From positions 62,001 through 126,000 of the forward strand of contig JBPRGH010000072.1 of assembly GCA_051418055.1 (NCBI GenBank): a DNA stretch of 64,000 bases, given 5' to 3'. The translations under genes and the position numbers were made by a program. This stretch comes from JBPRGH01 sp051418055 (GTDB taxonomy: Bacteria > Bacteroidota > Bacteroidia > Cytophagales > Cyclobacteriaceae). Positions 44,060 to 52,673 of this stretch are shown here, in pieces (positions within the stretch are counted from its first letter, which is position 1; every line of letters begins with the position of its first letter). The notes beneath the pieces are model-generated. The model was not told where the DNA came from and did not search any database. It saw only the letters and a list, made by a program, of their open reading frames with translations.

Positions 44060-44376
44060 AATTATTAATAAATAGAGAATCAAAAATGGAAAAAAACACT
44101 AAGGTCTCCAAGCAGGATACCTGTATCCTTTCCAAAAAGTGTTCTACGTATATCGGTTTTGGCTCCTTAACCTGACGGCTATGGTCGGGGGACAGACCAC
44201 GGATATTTTAGAACAAATTAAAATTTTAATTTTCAATAAAAAAGGTCAGTCTACCAGGTTAATATTTTTTAATTTTACAATATTGTTAAGTAATATACTC
44301 AACGAATTAAAAAAATCATATTCTTGTTCTACCTAAAACCATTTATTAATTTAAAATTCGAAACATCTGACTAATT

Positions 44377-44634
44377 ATGTCCAATATAGGCAGAAATGAT
44401 ATATGCCACTGTGGTAGCGGCAAAAAATACAAGCACTGTCACTTAAAAGAAGATGGTGTACATAAAAGTAAAAACAGAGGTATTCTAATAGGGGTAATAC
44501 TGGCTGTTTTCATCCTGCTTTCGGCCATGATAATTTCCTATGAACCAAATCCTGCCATTAACTCTGAAGCCCCCGGTCCGGCGCCAGCTGGAAAAGTGTG
44601 GTCACCGGAGCATGGACACTGGCATGATGAGTGA
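44377..44634 (+). CDS. SEC-C zinc-motif membrane miniprotein, paralogue 1
   Basis: An 85-residue protein with three parts: an N-terminal SEC-C motif (IGRNDICHCGSGKKYKHCH, Cys/His zinc knuckle as at the SecA C-terminus), one hydrophobic segment (GILIGVILAVFILLSAMII), and a Pro-rich linker ending in APAGKVWSPEHGHWHDE. A paralogue with the same ends lies at 50259. The SEC-C part would face the cytosol and the His-rich tail the periplasm. Function unknown; binding to SecB, ribosomes or metal are possibilities from the SEC-C family. Confidence 0.8.
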   Translation: MSNIGRNDICHCGSGKKYKHCHLKEDGVHKSKNRGILIGVILAVFILLSAMIISYEPNPAINSEAPGPAPAGKVWSPEHGHWHDE

Positions 44635-45032
44635 GATTGGAGTTTAAAGTTTAATGTTCAAAGTTAAAAGTTTCAAGTTTCAAGTTCAAAGTTTTAAGTT
44701 TTGAGTTTTGAGTTATAAAGCTTCTACTTTTCCATATTAGCCAGGAGTTCATTTCACCTGAATGACATCACGGGATTAGCGAGATTTTTTTCTATTTTTC
44801 CGTTTCCAGGCATTTTTTCATTCTTTCCAGTAATTCTATTTTATTCCCTGCTCATACTCCAGCCGAATAATTTTTTTTGATTGTTAACTTTATCTCAATC
44901 AGCTTTTTCACCCTTCGCTAAAAATTGAAGATTTCGCAGAATAAAATTCCTCAATTGCAGAAAATTTAAATATTTCTTGCAAATATTAATTGACGCAATA
45001 TCTTGCATAGTTCAACAATCAACCTTAAAAAA
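44635..45032. other. gene-free interval with an AAGTTT/CAAGTT low-complexity run
   Basis: Bases about 44640-44718 are degenerate repeats of the type aaagttt, caagttt and gagtttt. The rest is AT-rich and should hold the promoter of the MORN-repeat gene, but no TAnnTTTG box is clear. Confidence 0.5.
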
Positions 45033-46874
45033 ATGAACCGGAAAGAGCAATTAAAATTCTGTCAAATCTGCCTTAATCGACAAATGAATCCCCAGAAGGG
45101 TTTGGTCTGCAGTCTTACAGGAGAACATGCTACATTCGAAGATGAGTGTAAAGATTTTAAAATTGATGAAAAAGAAGCTGCTTTGGAAAATGAAAAAATT
45201 GCAGCTGCCGAAACACAAGAAAAGGAACCGGTTCAAATCATAGAGGAGCTCGACCCTCATGCAATTTCCCGATTACGCGAATCACAGGATTATCTTTATG
45301 CCATTTTAGGTGGTATGGCCACTGCTTTAATATGTGCATTTTTATGGGCTGCCATTACTGTAGCGACAAACTATCAAATTGGCTTTATGGCGATAGGTGT
45401 TGGCCTTGCAGTTGGCTTTGCCGTAAGATATTTTGGAGCAGGAGTAGATAAACCTTTCGGAGTTATTGGGGCTATTTCAGCTTTAATTGGTTGTTTTTTA
45501 GGTAATCTTTTTACGCAGGTTTGGTTTATAGCTGAATACCAGTCGCTTAGTTTTATGAACGCATTCAAACTCCTGGATTTAACTTCTATGATAACTATTG
45601 TTACGGAGACTTTTTCAGGAATTGATCTTGTATTTTACGGTATAGCAGCTTATGAGGGATATAGGTTTGCTTTTAGAAGTATATCTGCATCTGAAATTTC
45701 AAAACTAAATAGTACACCGGATTATATTCCCGTCCCTGCAAATCAACAGTACAGACTTCCGGCTGTTATTGGAACCTTCATTTTCTTATCAATAGCATAT
45801 TTTAGTCTGTCCGGCACTGTAAGTGGAATTCAAAAATATTACTATGAAAATGGCAATATTATGTCTGAAGGGAATCTTATAGACGGCAAGTTAAATGGTA
45901 CCTGGAAATATTATGATGAGGCAGGAAATTTGTCTCTAGCTGGAGATTTTAAAGATGATGTTGAGGAAGGCGAATGGACATGGTATGCAAATAATAAGAT
46001 AACGAAAAAAGGTAGCTATAAAAATGGTATCCCTGATGGGGTATGGTTAAAATTTTATGATAATGGTACTTTAATGGATTCGGGAAATTTTTTAAATGCC
46101 AGGATGGAAGGCCATTGGGTTTATAAATATCCCAATGGCAAGATATCGAGTGAAGGGGAAATGAATATGAATCACACCCGTGGACTATGGAAAAATTACT
46201 ATGAAAATGGTCAAATCGCGAATGAGATAGAATATGATGAAGAAGGGAAAGCATATATAACTTCTTTATGGGATAAAAATGGCAATCAACTGATCCATAA
46301 TGGAAATGGCACCTTCCTTACTTATCATTTTAATGGAAATATTTCCGAAGAAGGAAAGGTATTAAATGGAAAAAAAACAGGAGAATGGAAAATGTATTAT
46401 CCGGATGGAAAAATAAGATTAACCGGATCTTTTGATCAGAATGATATTCTGGTTGTAAATGATTATTTTGATGAAAATAATTATCAAATAGTAAAGAATG
46501 GTAATGGTGAAATAAACCACTACCAAATCTCCGATGGTGCCTTTGAAGAGGGTTTATTTGTTAATGGATATAAAGAGGGCCTATGGCATACTTATTATTC
46601 CTTTACAGGAGCCTTAATGGCTGAGAGTAATTATAAGGACGGGAAATTGGAAGGAATATTTAAAACATATTATGAATCAGGTGTCAATCAAACTGATGGT
46701 TATTTTCAAAATAATGAACGCAATGGTATCTGGAGCTGGTACTTTGAAAATGGGCAATTAGAGACCACTATCAATTATTCAGAGGGTAAAAAAGAAGGCG
46801 TTCAGGATTTCTATAACGAATTAGGAATTAAAGTTCGTACTGAAGAATATATTCAAGGGGAGCTAAGAATGTAA
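45033..46874 (+). CDS. membrane protein with N-terminal Cys motif and YwqK/MORN-type repeats
   Basis: About 613 residues from the ATG at 45033; a TTG 30 bp upstream is less likely. The N-terminus has CQICLNRQMNPQKGLVCSLTGE and a further DECKDF Cys, a zinc-ribbon-like motif I recall from other Bacteroidota membrane proteins. Around five hydrophobic segments span about 85-275. The C-terminal half (about 285-613) is some thirteen MORN-variant repeats (YYENGNIMSEGNLIDGKLNGTWKYY type), as in proteins annotated YwqK-like antitoxins. No toxin is adjacent, so that label is doubtful. Confidence 0.82.
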   Translation: MNRKEQLKFCQICLNRQMNPQKGLVCSLTGEHATFEDECKDFKIDEKEAALENEKIAAAETQEKEPVQIIEELDPHAISRLRESQDYLYAILGGMATALICAFLWAAITVATNYQIGFMAIGVGLAVGFAVRYFGAGVDKPFGVIGAISALIGCFLGNLFTQVWFIAEYQSLSFMNAFKLLDLTSMITIVTETFSGIDLVFYGIAAYEGYRFAFRSISASEISKLNSTPDYIPVPANQQYRLPAVIGTFIFLSIAYFSLSGTVSGIQKYYYENGNIMSEGNLIDGKLNGTWKYYDEAGNLSLAGDFKDDVEEGEWTWYANNKITKKGSYKNGIPDGVWLKFYDNGTLMDSGNFLNARMEGHWVYKYPNGKISSEGEMNMNHTRGLWKNYYENGQIANEIEYDEEGKAYITSLWDKNGNQLIHNGNGTFLTYHFNGNISEEGKVLNGKKTGEWKMYYPDGKIRLTGSFDQNDILVVNDYFDENNYQIVKNGNGEINHYQISDGAFEEGLFVNGYKEGLWHTYYSFTGALMAESNYKDGKLEGIFKTYYESGVNQTDGYFQNNERNGIWSWYFENGQLETTINYSEGKKEGVQDFYNELGIKVRTEEYIQGELRM

Positions 46875-46882
46875 TTTTTAAT

Positions 46883-46914
46883 AATGAGCCGAATGATAAG
46901 AATTTCGGCTCATT
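46883..46914. terminator. hairpin terminator after the MORN-repeat gene
   Basis: AATGAGCCGAA (46883-46893) pairs with TTCGGCTCATT (46904-46914), an 11-bp perfect stem 9 nt after the stop, followed by TCTCTATTCTCG. Confidence 0.75.
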
Positions 46915-47027
46915 TCTCTATTCTCGTTACTATTTGTTACTAAGAAAGAATTAATAACATCCTATCAATTATTTATATCATTAAATTTCAGGGGAATTAA
47001 GATATTAAATCCTCTTAAATTCTGCAC

Positions 47028-47085
47028 GGCGTTTCAAACACCATTCTCGTTCATCCTCGTTACGCTTCGCTAAACTACAACGAAT
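47028..47085. repeat. family-1 palindromic repeat
   Basis: GGCGTTTCAAACACC then CATCCTCGTTACGCTTCGCTAAACTACAACG. The right arm of hairpin 2 is eroded. Confidence 0.75.
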
Positions 47086-47226
47086 TGGAGGTGAGGCTTT
47101 ATTTATCACAACCTCAAGATAAAATAATAGTCTATTATCATTTTCCGATAATTTAAACCTTTCCTTTATTCCATCTTCACTAAACCATCATCATTATTTT
47201 CAGGTTAGAAAATAAAAAGAAAAATT

Positions 47227-47658
47227 ATGAATGTAGCAGACTATGTAATAACAGGATTAGCCGGATCAACAGCATTAACAGGTGTTCACCAGGCTTTAAA
47301 GGATAGAAAGAACACCCCAAGAGTAGATCTTCTCGGGGAACAGGTGCTTCTAAAGCTCAAAGGAGATAGAAAAGCAGAGCATGATAATAAGAAGCTATAT
47401 TATGGAACCCTCGCAGGTGACCTAATAAGCAATACTATTTATTATGGGGTAATTGCAAAATCAAAGCGACCTATATTAACCGGGGCTTTAATGGGTGCAG
47501 CAGCTGGAGTAATGACAGTATTTTCACCTCAACTATTTGGGCTGAATAAAAGATATGTCCAAACTTCTGATACTAAAAAAGCACTTACTGTTGGATATTA
47601 TCTCTTAGGTGGTCTGGCTGCTGGAATTACCACTAAAATCTTTAAAAGAAAGAAATAA
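47227..47658 (+). CDS. small membrane protein, unknown function
   Basis: A 143-residue protein with three or four weakly hydrophobic, Gly/Ala-rich segments (YVITGLAGSTALTGVHQAL, GTLAGDLISNTIYYGVIA, TGALMGAAAGVMTVFSPQLFGL, VGYYLLGGLAAGITT) and a lysine-rich C-terminus (KIFKRKK). No family was recognised. The even hydrophobicity and intact frame support a real gene. Confidence 0.7.
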   Translation: MNVADYVITGLAGSTALTGVHQALKDRKNTPRVDLLGEQVLLKLKGDRKAEHDNKKLYYGTLAGDLISNTIYYGVIAKSKRPILTGALMGAAAGVMTVFSPQLFGLNKRYVQTSDTKKALTVGYYLLGGLAAGITTKIFKRKK

Positions 47659-47710
47659 GCCACAGGTTTCACCACCACATTTTCTATTATTCTATTTTGC
47701 CGCACCATCC

Positions 47711-48847
47711 TTACATAGCAGCTTTTACCATTTTAAGCATATCCCCCAGCTTAGAAGGTTCCAGCCATCGGGTAACTATCAGGAGGTCATTCTCTTCATC
47801 TATTACAATATAATTACCACCAAAACCGGCGGCATAATATACGTCCTCATCAATGCCTTCATAACTTTTATTGCCTTTATTCAGCCACCACATATAGCCA
47901 TAAGATGGATTAGCTTCAGAAGGTTTTCGTAACATAGAGATCCAGTCTTCTGAAATAAGCTGCTGATCGTTCCACTTTCCATTCCTTAAAAAGAGATAGC
48001 CAAAGCGGGCGTGATCCCAGGTATTAATGAATAATCCGCCCCCTGAATGTCCACCCCCGGTTACTGACTGTGCCTGAAGGCCATCAACCACAACCCATGC
48101 ATTTTCATATCCATACCAGCGCCAGGTTGTTGACGCACCAATTGGATCCATTATTTGATCTTTAAGGACTATCGGCAGGGGTTTTCTCCAGACCTGCAAC
48201 AGTGAATATGCCAGTACATTAACACGTACATCATTATATTCAAATGTTGCTCCCGGTTTATTTAGTTCCCTCCTTCTCCATCCATCAATGCCTCCTTCTG
48301 ATGATGGCCTGTCGGCCCAGTCGTACATGCCAAATAAGCTGCCTGACCAATCAGAGCTCTGGTTCAGGAGATGGTGCAATGTGATCTGCCGGTTATGCTC
48401 TCCTTCAAATGTATCATCCCATACATATTCATGTACATTATCATTTACATCATCGATTAATTCCTTATCAACGGCTAAGCCTGCTACTGTTGACAGATAG
48501 CTTTTTGTAACACTGAAGGTCATATCCACACGATCAGGGTCACCCCATTAGGCTACAACATAGCCATCCTTAATTATTAACCCTGTGGGACCACCTCTTT
48601 CCTTCACCGGTCCTTTAATCTCATGGTAAGGTTCCCTGTGAAACGCCTTTAGTATCGCTATACGCAAATCCTTCTCACCTGTGTATTCATTCTCAAGTGC
48701 GTAGGCAACTGCAGCATTTAACTTTCCCGCGTTAAAACCAAGTGATTTCGGGTCTTTCTCTTCCCACTGTCCTTCGGCAGGAAAATATTGGGAAAACCCA
48801 AAGATTATATACAGGTTAAATAAAGTGAAAAAGGTTATTTTTTTCAT
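47711..48847 (-). pseudogene. serine hydrolase (beta-lactamase/class C-like) with one in-frame stop
   Basis: An exported serine hydrolase of the beta-lactamase superfamily (signal peptide MKKITFFTLFNLYIIFGFSQ). A single TAA at 48548-48550 interrupts DGYVVA and WGDPDRVDMTFSVTKSYLS; both halves are in the same frame. The catalytic SVTK (SxxK) lies after the stop, and YNDVRVN (YxN) and GGHSGGG-type motifs follow. Relatives, as I recall them, have Glu at this position, so one G-to-T change (GAA to TAA) explains it. The downstream part could restart at the ATG near 48529 but would lack export. Confidence 0.85.
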
Positions 48848-48887
48848 ATATGAAATTTTAAAATAAAGTTAAGAAATTATACCGAAA

Positions 48888-48960
48888 TGGTCTGTAGGGG
48901 GACAGATCATGGTTATCATATCATGAAATTTCTCAAAATGGTCTGTTGGGGGACAGACCA
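48888..48960. repeat. two family-2 palindromes
   Basis: TGGTCTGTa-gggg-GACAGAtCA (48888-48909, one mismatch pair each side) and TGGTCTGTt-gggg-GACAGACCA (48939-48960). Confidence 0.85.
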
Positions 48961-48994
48961 TTAAGAATAATGTTAAATAAACTTTCTCCTAAAA

Positions 48995-49465
48995 TCACTC
49001 AATATTAATAATCATCTTAAAGTTAAAATTACGTGGGAAAAAGCATTTAAAGTCATCGCAAGCCTGGTAATATAATTTTCCATTGACAATATAGGCTCCT
49101 CTATCAGTAGAATTTAATGCTTTTACAGAAGTATGAATTTCCAGGACATCACTATAGACGAGCAGGGATTCTTCTACATCTTTCATCCTGAATTCAATAG
49201 GTTTAGGATAAACAGGATCTTCTATTATCATCTCATCAGGTGAATCAAAGGATAGTACAGAGGGTATAAGATTTTCGTCTTTTACCTCAGCTGCCTGAAT
49301 GTGATAACCTTCTTTAATAAGAAAAACAAGAGAAATCTCCTTCTCATCACCTGATGATATAGTAAATTCAGGCTCACCTACTAATTTTATAAAAGAAGCT
49401 TCCTGTGCATAAACTATATTAATATTCAAAAACAGGATAAACCAAAGTATCTGATTTTTATTCAT
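48995..49465 (-). CDS. DsbD-alpha-like secreted protein
   Basis: About 156 residues from the ATG at 49463-49465, chosen because MNKNQILWFILFLNINIVYAQ is a signal peptide. The body resembles the N-terminal domain of DsbD (KEISLVFLIKEGYHIQAAE, then YYQACDDFKCFFP with the paired Cys expected for disulfide exchange). There is no transmembrane DsbD part. Its start overlaps the stop of the upstream TlpA-like gene by 8 bp, so the two probably form a periplasmic thiol relay. Confidence 0.82.
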   Translation of the reverse strand: MNKNQILWFILFLNINIVYAQEASFIKLVGEPEFTISSGDEKEISLVFLIKEGYHIQAAEVKDENLIPSVLSFDSPDEMIIEDPVYPKPIEFRMKDVEESLLVYSDVLEIHTSVKALNSTDRGAYIVNGKLYYQACDDFKCFFPRNFNFKMIINIE

Positions 49466-50024
49466 TAGCAAGTAATTCATCAAGCCTGGCTCGTAATTCA
49501 ACCAATTTCGCATCAAAATTTTTAGAGTCCAGCAGGGAAAGGAAACGAATTTTTCCCTCCGGATCAATCAATATATTTGAAGCCAGCATTACCTCATCCC
49601 TGGCTAAATCGGGGAGCACCCCTTCCGGAGCAAAACTTGCCGCTACAGCTCCATCATGATCCAGTAAAACCGGAAAAGTAAAGTTAAAACGGTCCTGCAA
49701 TTTGGATTGCACCAGCTCTTTAGGCTCCTTTACATCTATAATCAGCACCTTTACATTTTTATCCTTATAATCCTGATTAAGCTGCTCAAGATGTGGTGCT
49801 TCTGCATTACAAAAAGGACACCAGGTTGTAGCAATGTGAATTACCAGGTAACTTCCTTTAAATGATTCGGAATTTATTTCATTACCATTCAGATCTGAGA
49901 GAACGAATGAAGGAGCCTCCTCTCCTTCAAAAGAAGATTCACCAGGGTGTTGCGCATGCGAATCTAAATTGAAAAATAAGCAAATAATGAAGATTATTGG
50001 TAAGAAATTTTTTATTTGAGTCAT
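49458..50024 (-). CDS. TlpA-like periplasmic thiol-disulfide oxidoreductase
   Basis: About 188 residues from the ATG at 50022-50024 (signal peptide MTQIKNFLPIIFIICLFFNL). It has a thioredoxin/AhpC-TSA fold: EGEEAPSFVLSDLNGNEI, active site ATTWCPFCNAEAPHL (WCPFC), and an insert VKEPKELVQSKLQDRF. The usual cis-Pro is seen as a Val/Ile-rich SNILIDPEG region. It is translationally coupled to the DsbD-alpha-like gene. It may act in cytochrome maturation or metal reduction; the partner is not shown. Confidence 0.87.
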   Translation of the reverse strand: MTQIKNFLPIIFIICLFFNLDSHAQHPGESSFEGEEAPSFVLSDLNGNEINSESFKGSYLVIHIATTWCPFCNAEAPHLEQLNQDYKDKNVKVLIIDVKEPKELVQSKLQDRFNFTFPVLLDHDGAVAASFAPEGVLPDLARDEVMLASNILIDPEGKIRFLSLLDSKNFDAKLVELRARLDELLANE

Positions 50025-50206
50025 GATCAAGGGGTTTTTGGTTGTCAATGACATCTTTGAAAGAAGTTAACGAGATAATAACCCAAAGTCAAGCAAAAAC
50101 TAATTGTAATATCTATTTTAATTTTTTTAAACAAAATGATCATTTATACATGGTCACCCGCTTTTAAAAAATAATTGTAGACAAAAAAGAGAAATTATCT
50201 TAGCTT

Positions 50207-50214
50207 TATATTTG
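50207..50214 (+). promoter_or_regulatory. candidate -7 box (TATATTTG)
   Basis: Matches TAnnTTTG, about 45 nt upstream of the SEC-C paralogue 2 ATG. No well-spaced -33 TTG is evident. Confidence 0.35.
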
Positions 50215-50258
50215 TTACTAGTGAATCATTAATGGAAATTAATTTAAATGCATAGCTA

Positions 50259-50537
50259 ATGGGAAATATCGGAAGAAATGCACCTTGTCATTGCGGTAGC
50301 GGTAAAAAATATAAAAACTGTCACCTCGTATCCGACCATGAAAAGGATAGTAAAAACAAAAGCTATCTTGTAGCCGGGATAATAATTGCTTTCATTGCTA
50401 TTGCAGCCTTATTAATTTATTCTAAATCTGATTCTACTACTACCACCAGAACTACTACAACTACAACTGCCCCTCCGGGTGAAGCTCCTGCAGGGAAAGT
50501 ATGGTCTGCTGAGCATGGTCACTGGCATGATAAATAG
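50259..50537 (+). CDS. SEC-C zinc-motif membrane miniprotein, paralogue 2
   Basis: A 92-residue paralogue of the protein at 44377: SEC-C motif (IGRNAPCHCGSGKKYKNCH), hydrophobic segment (YLVAGIIIAFIAIAALLIY), a Thr-rich linker (TTTTRTTTTTTAPP), and the same tail APAGKVWSAEHGHWHDK. Conservation at both ends with a freely diverged middle indicates that the cytosolic zinc knuckle and the extracytoplasmic His/Trp tail are the working parts. Function unknown. Confidence 0.8.
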   Translation: MGNIGRNAPCHCGSGKKYKNCHLVSDHEKDSKNKSYLVAGIIIAFIAIAALLIYSKSDSTTTTRTTTTTTAPPGEAPAGKVWSAEHGHWHDK

Positions 50538-51041
50538 GAAAGCTGAAATCTGAAAGAGCAAATCTTATCTCCCATTTAAGATGAACAAGGATTATAACTT
50601 CCTTGTAAAGTGACGGATATTTATTCTTGTTTGAATCAGGGTCGAGCATAAAAGTCGGGGCTCAAACTGGCTGATAATCCTGTTATCAATTGGTGGTGGC
50701 TTTAAGAACATCAGGAAGTTTTGATGTTTTTCTCTATTTGCCTTAATTTTCTCTATGGAATTCCCCAACTCTTTAGCAAGCTTTCTTGGGGTAGCGGTAA
50801 GAACAATTCTGAATGTTAAAGCTCCAGGTAATATTTTTCTAATTTTGATAAAATCCACCTGCCAGATTTTTTCATTTTCTCCTGCTATATATAATCAAAT
50901 GCAGAATTAATTGTTAATTCAATTAATTCAATGAAACGAATGATATGAACCTATACGGAAACAATGGGAAAACCCTCCTGTTGAAACTTATATTTGTTCT
51001 CCATTTAAAGGAAAATAAATTATAATAAAGAGGTATATAGC
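50538..51041. other. gene-free interval
   Basis: 504 bases without a gene I can support. An 88-codon open frame on the minus strand (50592-50858) has no recognisable motif. No repeat of family 1 or 2 is present. Confidence 0.4.
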
Positions 51042-52142
51042 ATGGATAAAAGATATGAATTTTTAAAGAAGGTTACTGTTCTCATTATCTTCTTTATTGT
51101 TCTATTTTATGGTTTAATACAAGCACAAAAATTTCTAGTTCCAATTTTGCTGGGGGTCCTGTTCTCCTATTTACTTTATCCCATCGTAAATCTTCTGGAG
51201 AAGCATAAATTCCCGAGGATCCTGGCAAATCTTGTGGCGATAATAATTGGAGGTTTTATAATTTTTCTGACTGTAAAATTTCTTTCAGACCAATTTTCAG
51301 TTTTTGCTGAAGGCCTGCCAAAAATAAAAGAACAGGCTTCAGAAAATCTTAAAAATATGAGGGACAGTATTTCCGACTCCCTTGGAATATCCCCCGAGCG
51401 TTTTGAGAAGTGGGGTGAGGATTTTTTAAAGAATTTCTTTGAATCTTCAGGCGAATTCTTTCAATCATTTTTTAGCGCCACTACCAGTACAATAGTAAGC
51501 ATTGGTTTAATGCCTGTCTTTATATTTTTTATGCTTTACTACAGGAATAAATTTCATGACTTTATAATAGCAATGGTACCGGATAACCAGGAGGAAAAAT
51601 CAAGAAGAGTATTAAAAGAGGTGAACCTGGTTGCTAAAAAATATATGACAGGGGTATTTATAGTTGTTATCATCCTATCGGTTTTGAATTCTATAGGATT
51701 AAGTATTATCGGCCTTGACTATCCAATTTTACTGGGTATTACCGCCGCCTTGTTTAATTTTATCCCATATTTTGGGACTTTAATTGGCGCTGCCTTTCCG
51801 CTTCTATATGCTATACTCGCCATGCCTTCACCAGACTATGCACTTTGGGTACTTATTTATTTTATAATTATACAGTTTGTCGAAAATAACATCCTTACTC
51901 CAAATATTACAGGTGGGATTGTAAGATTAAATCCCTTTATTACTATTCTGAGCCTTATCCTTGGCAGTATGGTGTGGGGTGTTGCAGGTATGTTTTTGAT
52001 TGTACCCTTTATGGCTATGATCAGGATAATGTTTGAAAATATTAGCTTCTTAAAACCTGTAGGATTCTTGTTAAGTAACAAAGGGACAGAGAAACATGCT
52101 ATTACCTGGAGTAAAATAAAGAGAATGTTTTCTAAGAAATGA
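51042..52142 (+). CDS. AI-2E family transporter (PerM/TqsA-like)
   Basis: A 366-residue membrane protein with about eight hydrophobic segments. It opens with paired helices (VTVLIIFFIVLFYGLIQAQKFLVPILLGVLFSYLLYPIV). A soluble loop (about 90-140) follows, then the family signature NNILTPNITGGIVRLNPFITILSLILGSMVWGVAGMFLIVP. Members export quorum signals or act as Na+/H+ antiporters, so the name does not fix the substrate. It lies upstream of the arsenic genes but is separated by repeats. Confidence 0.9.
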   Translation: MDKRYEFLKKVTVLIIFFIVLFYGLIQAQKFLVPILLGVLFSYLLYPIVNLLEKHKFPRILANLVAIIIGGFIIFLTVKFLSDQFSVFAEGLPKIKEQASENLKNMRDSISDSLGISPERFEKWGEDFLKNFFESSGEFFQSFFSATTSTIVSIGLMPVFIFFMLYYRNKFHDFIIAMVPDNQEEKSRRVLKEVNLVAKKYMTGVFIVVIILSVLNSIGLSIIGLDYPILLGITAALFNFIPYFGTLIGAAFPLLYAILAMPSPDYALWVLIYFIIIQFVENNILTPNITGGIVRLNPFITILSLILGSMVWGVAGMFLIVPFMAMIRIMFENISFLKPVGFLLSNKGTEKHAITWSKIKRMFSKK

Positions 52143-52157
52143 TGAAAAATTTGGTTT

Positions 52158-52227
52158 GTGGTCTGTCGGGGGGATTCAGTCGGATTTGGTCGGATTTGTT
52201 TTTGTGGTCTGTCGGGGGACAGACCAC
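52158..52227. repeat. family-2 palindromes, one half and one full
   Basis: A half copy GTGGTCTGTCGGGGG (52158-52172) and a full copy GTGGTCTGTC-gggg-GACAGACCAC (52204-52227). Confidence 0.85.
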
Positions 52228-52264
52228 GAGTTAAACCAAGAGGAAAATTTGAGAATAAACTCTA

Positions 52265-52286
52265 ATTATCGTAATATTGCAATAAT
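52265..52286. promoter_or_regulatory. imperfect palindrome, candidate ArsR operator
   Basis: ATTAT-cgt-AATATT-gca-ATAAT (22 bp, 16 positions symmetric) ends 13 nt before the arsR ATG. ArsR/SmtB proteins bind such AT-rich dyads over their own promoters. Confidence 0.45.
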
Positions 52287-52299
52287 ATATTTTAAATCT

Positions 52300-52635
52300 A
52301 TGGGAGTTACTAAAGCTGATCTTTTCACAAAGGACCAAAATCATTTGGCACAGGTAGCCAAAGCTTTCGCTCACCCTGCACGCGTTGCAATCATTCAGCA
52401 CCTGCTTAAGATTAATTCGTGTATTAACACAGATCTTGTTCAGGAATTAGGACTTGCACAAGCTACAATAAGCCAGCATTTGCGGGAATTAAAAGATGCC
52501 GGTATTATTCAGGGAACGGTTGATGGGCCAAAAGTAAACTACTGTATAAATCCAACCACCTGGATGCAAGTAAAAGATCTTTTTAATGGGATCTTTCAGC
52601 AATATTCAAATTCTACAGATGATAACTGCTGTTAA
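52300..52635 (+). CDS. arsR: ArsR-family metalloregulator
   Basis: A 111-residue winged-helix repressor from the ATG at 52300; upstream frame extension reads through repeat DNA. AKAFAHPARVAIIQHLL, LVQELGLAQATISQHLRELKDAGII and TVDGPKVNYCIN are the ArsR core. The classical ELCVCDL arsenite site is absent. Cysteines are at NSCIN and a C-terminal NCC pair, so As(III) may bind through the vicinal tail cysteines, as in some variant ArsR proteins. It is followed by arsC-like and acr3-like genes. Confidence 0.9.
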   Translation: MGVTKADLFTKDQNHLAQVAKAFAHPARVAIIQHLLKINSCINTDLVQELGLAQATISQHLRELKDAGIIQGTVDGPKVNYCINPTTWMQVKDLFNGIFQQYSNSTDDNCC

Positions 52636-52673
52636 AAAAACTTATTATTTCATGTCTTATTATTTCAATTATA

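Larger units (their letters stand above)
42604..44183 (-). mobile_element. IS4-family insertion sequence, complete (1580 bp)
   Basis: Terminal inverted repeats of at least 17 bp (CATAGCCGTCAGGTTAA at the left, its reverse complement at the right) enclose one transposase gene. A 10-bp direct repeat GTCGGGGGAC flanks it (42594-42603 and 44184-44193). Joining the flanks recreates a perfect family-2 palindrome (GGTCTGTC-GGGG-GACAGACC), so the target was the centre of that repeat. Nine- to twelve-bp target duplications are usual for IS4-family elements. Intact ends and an open transposase suggest recent insertion. Confidence 0.93.

Noticed and set aside
45033..46874. Calling the MORN-repeat protein an antitoxin
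   Set aside because: No toxin gene adjacent and a large membrane domain; the label is transferred by repeat similarity alone.
50592..50858. 88-codon minus-strand open frame
   Set aside because: No recognisable motif, no signal peptide, no start context and odd composition; may be chance.
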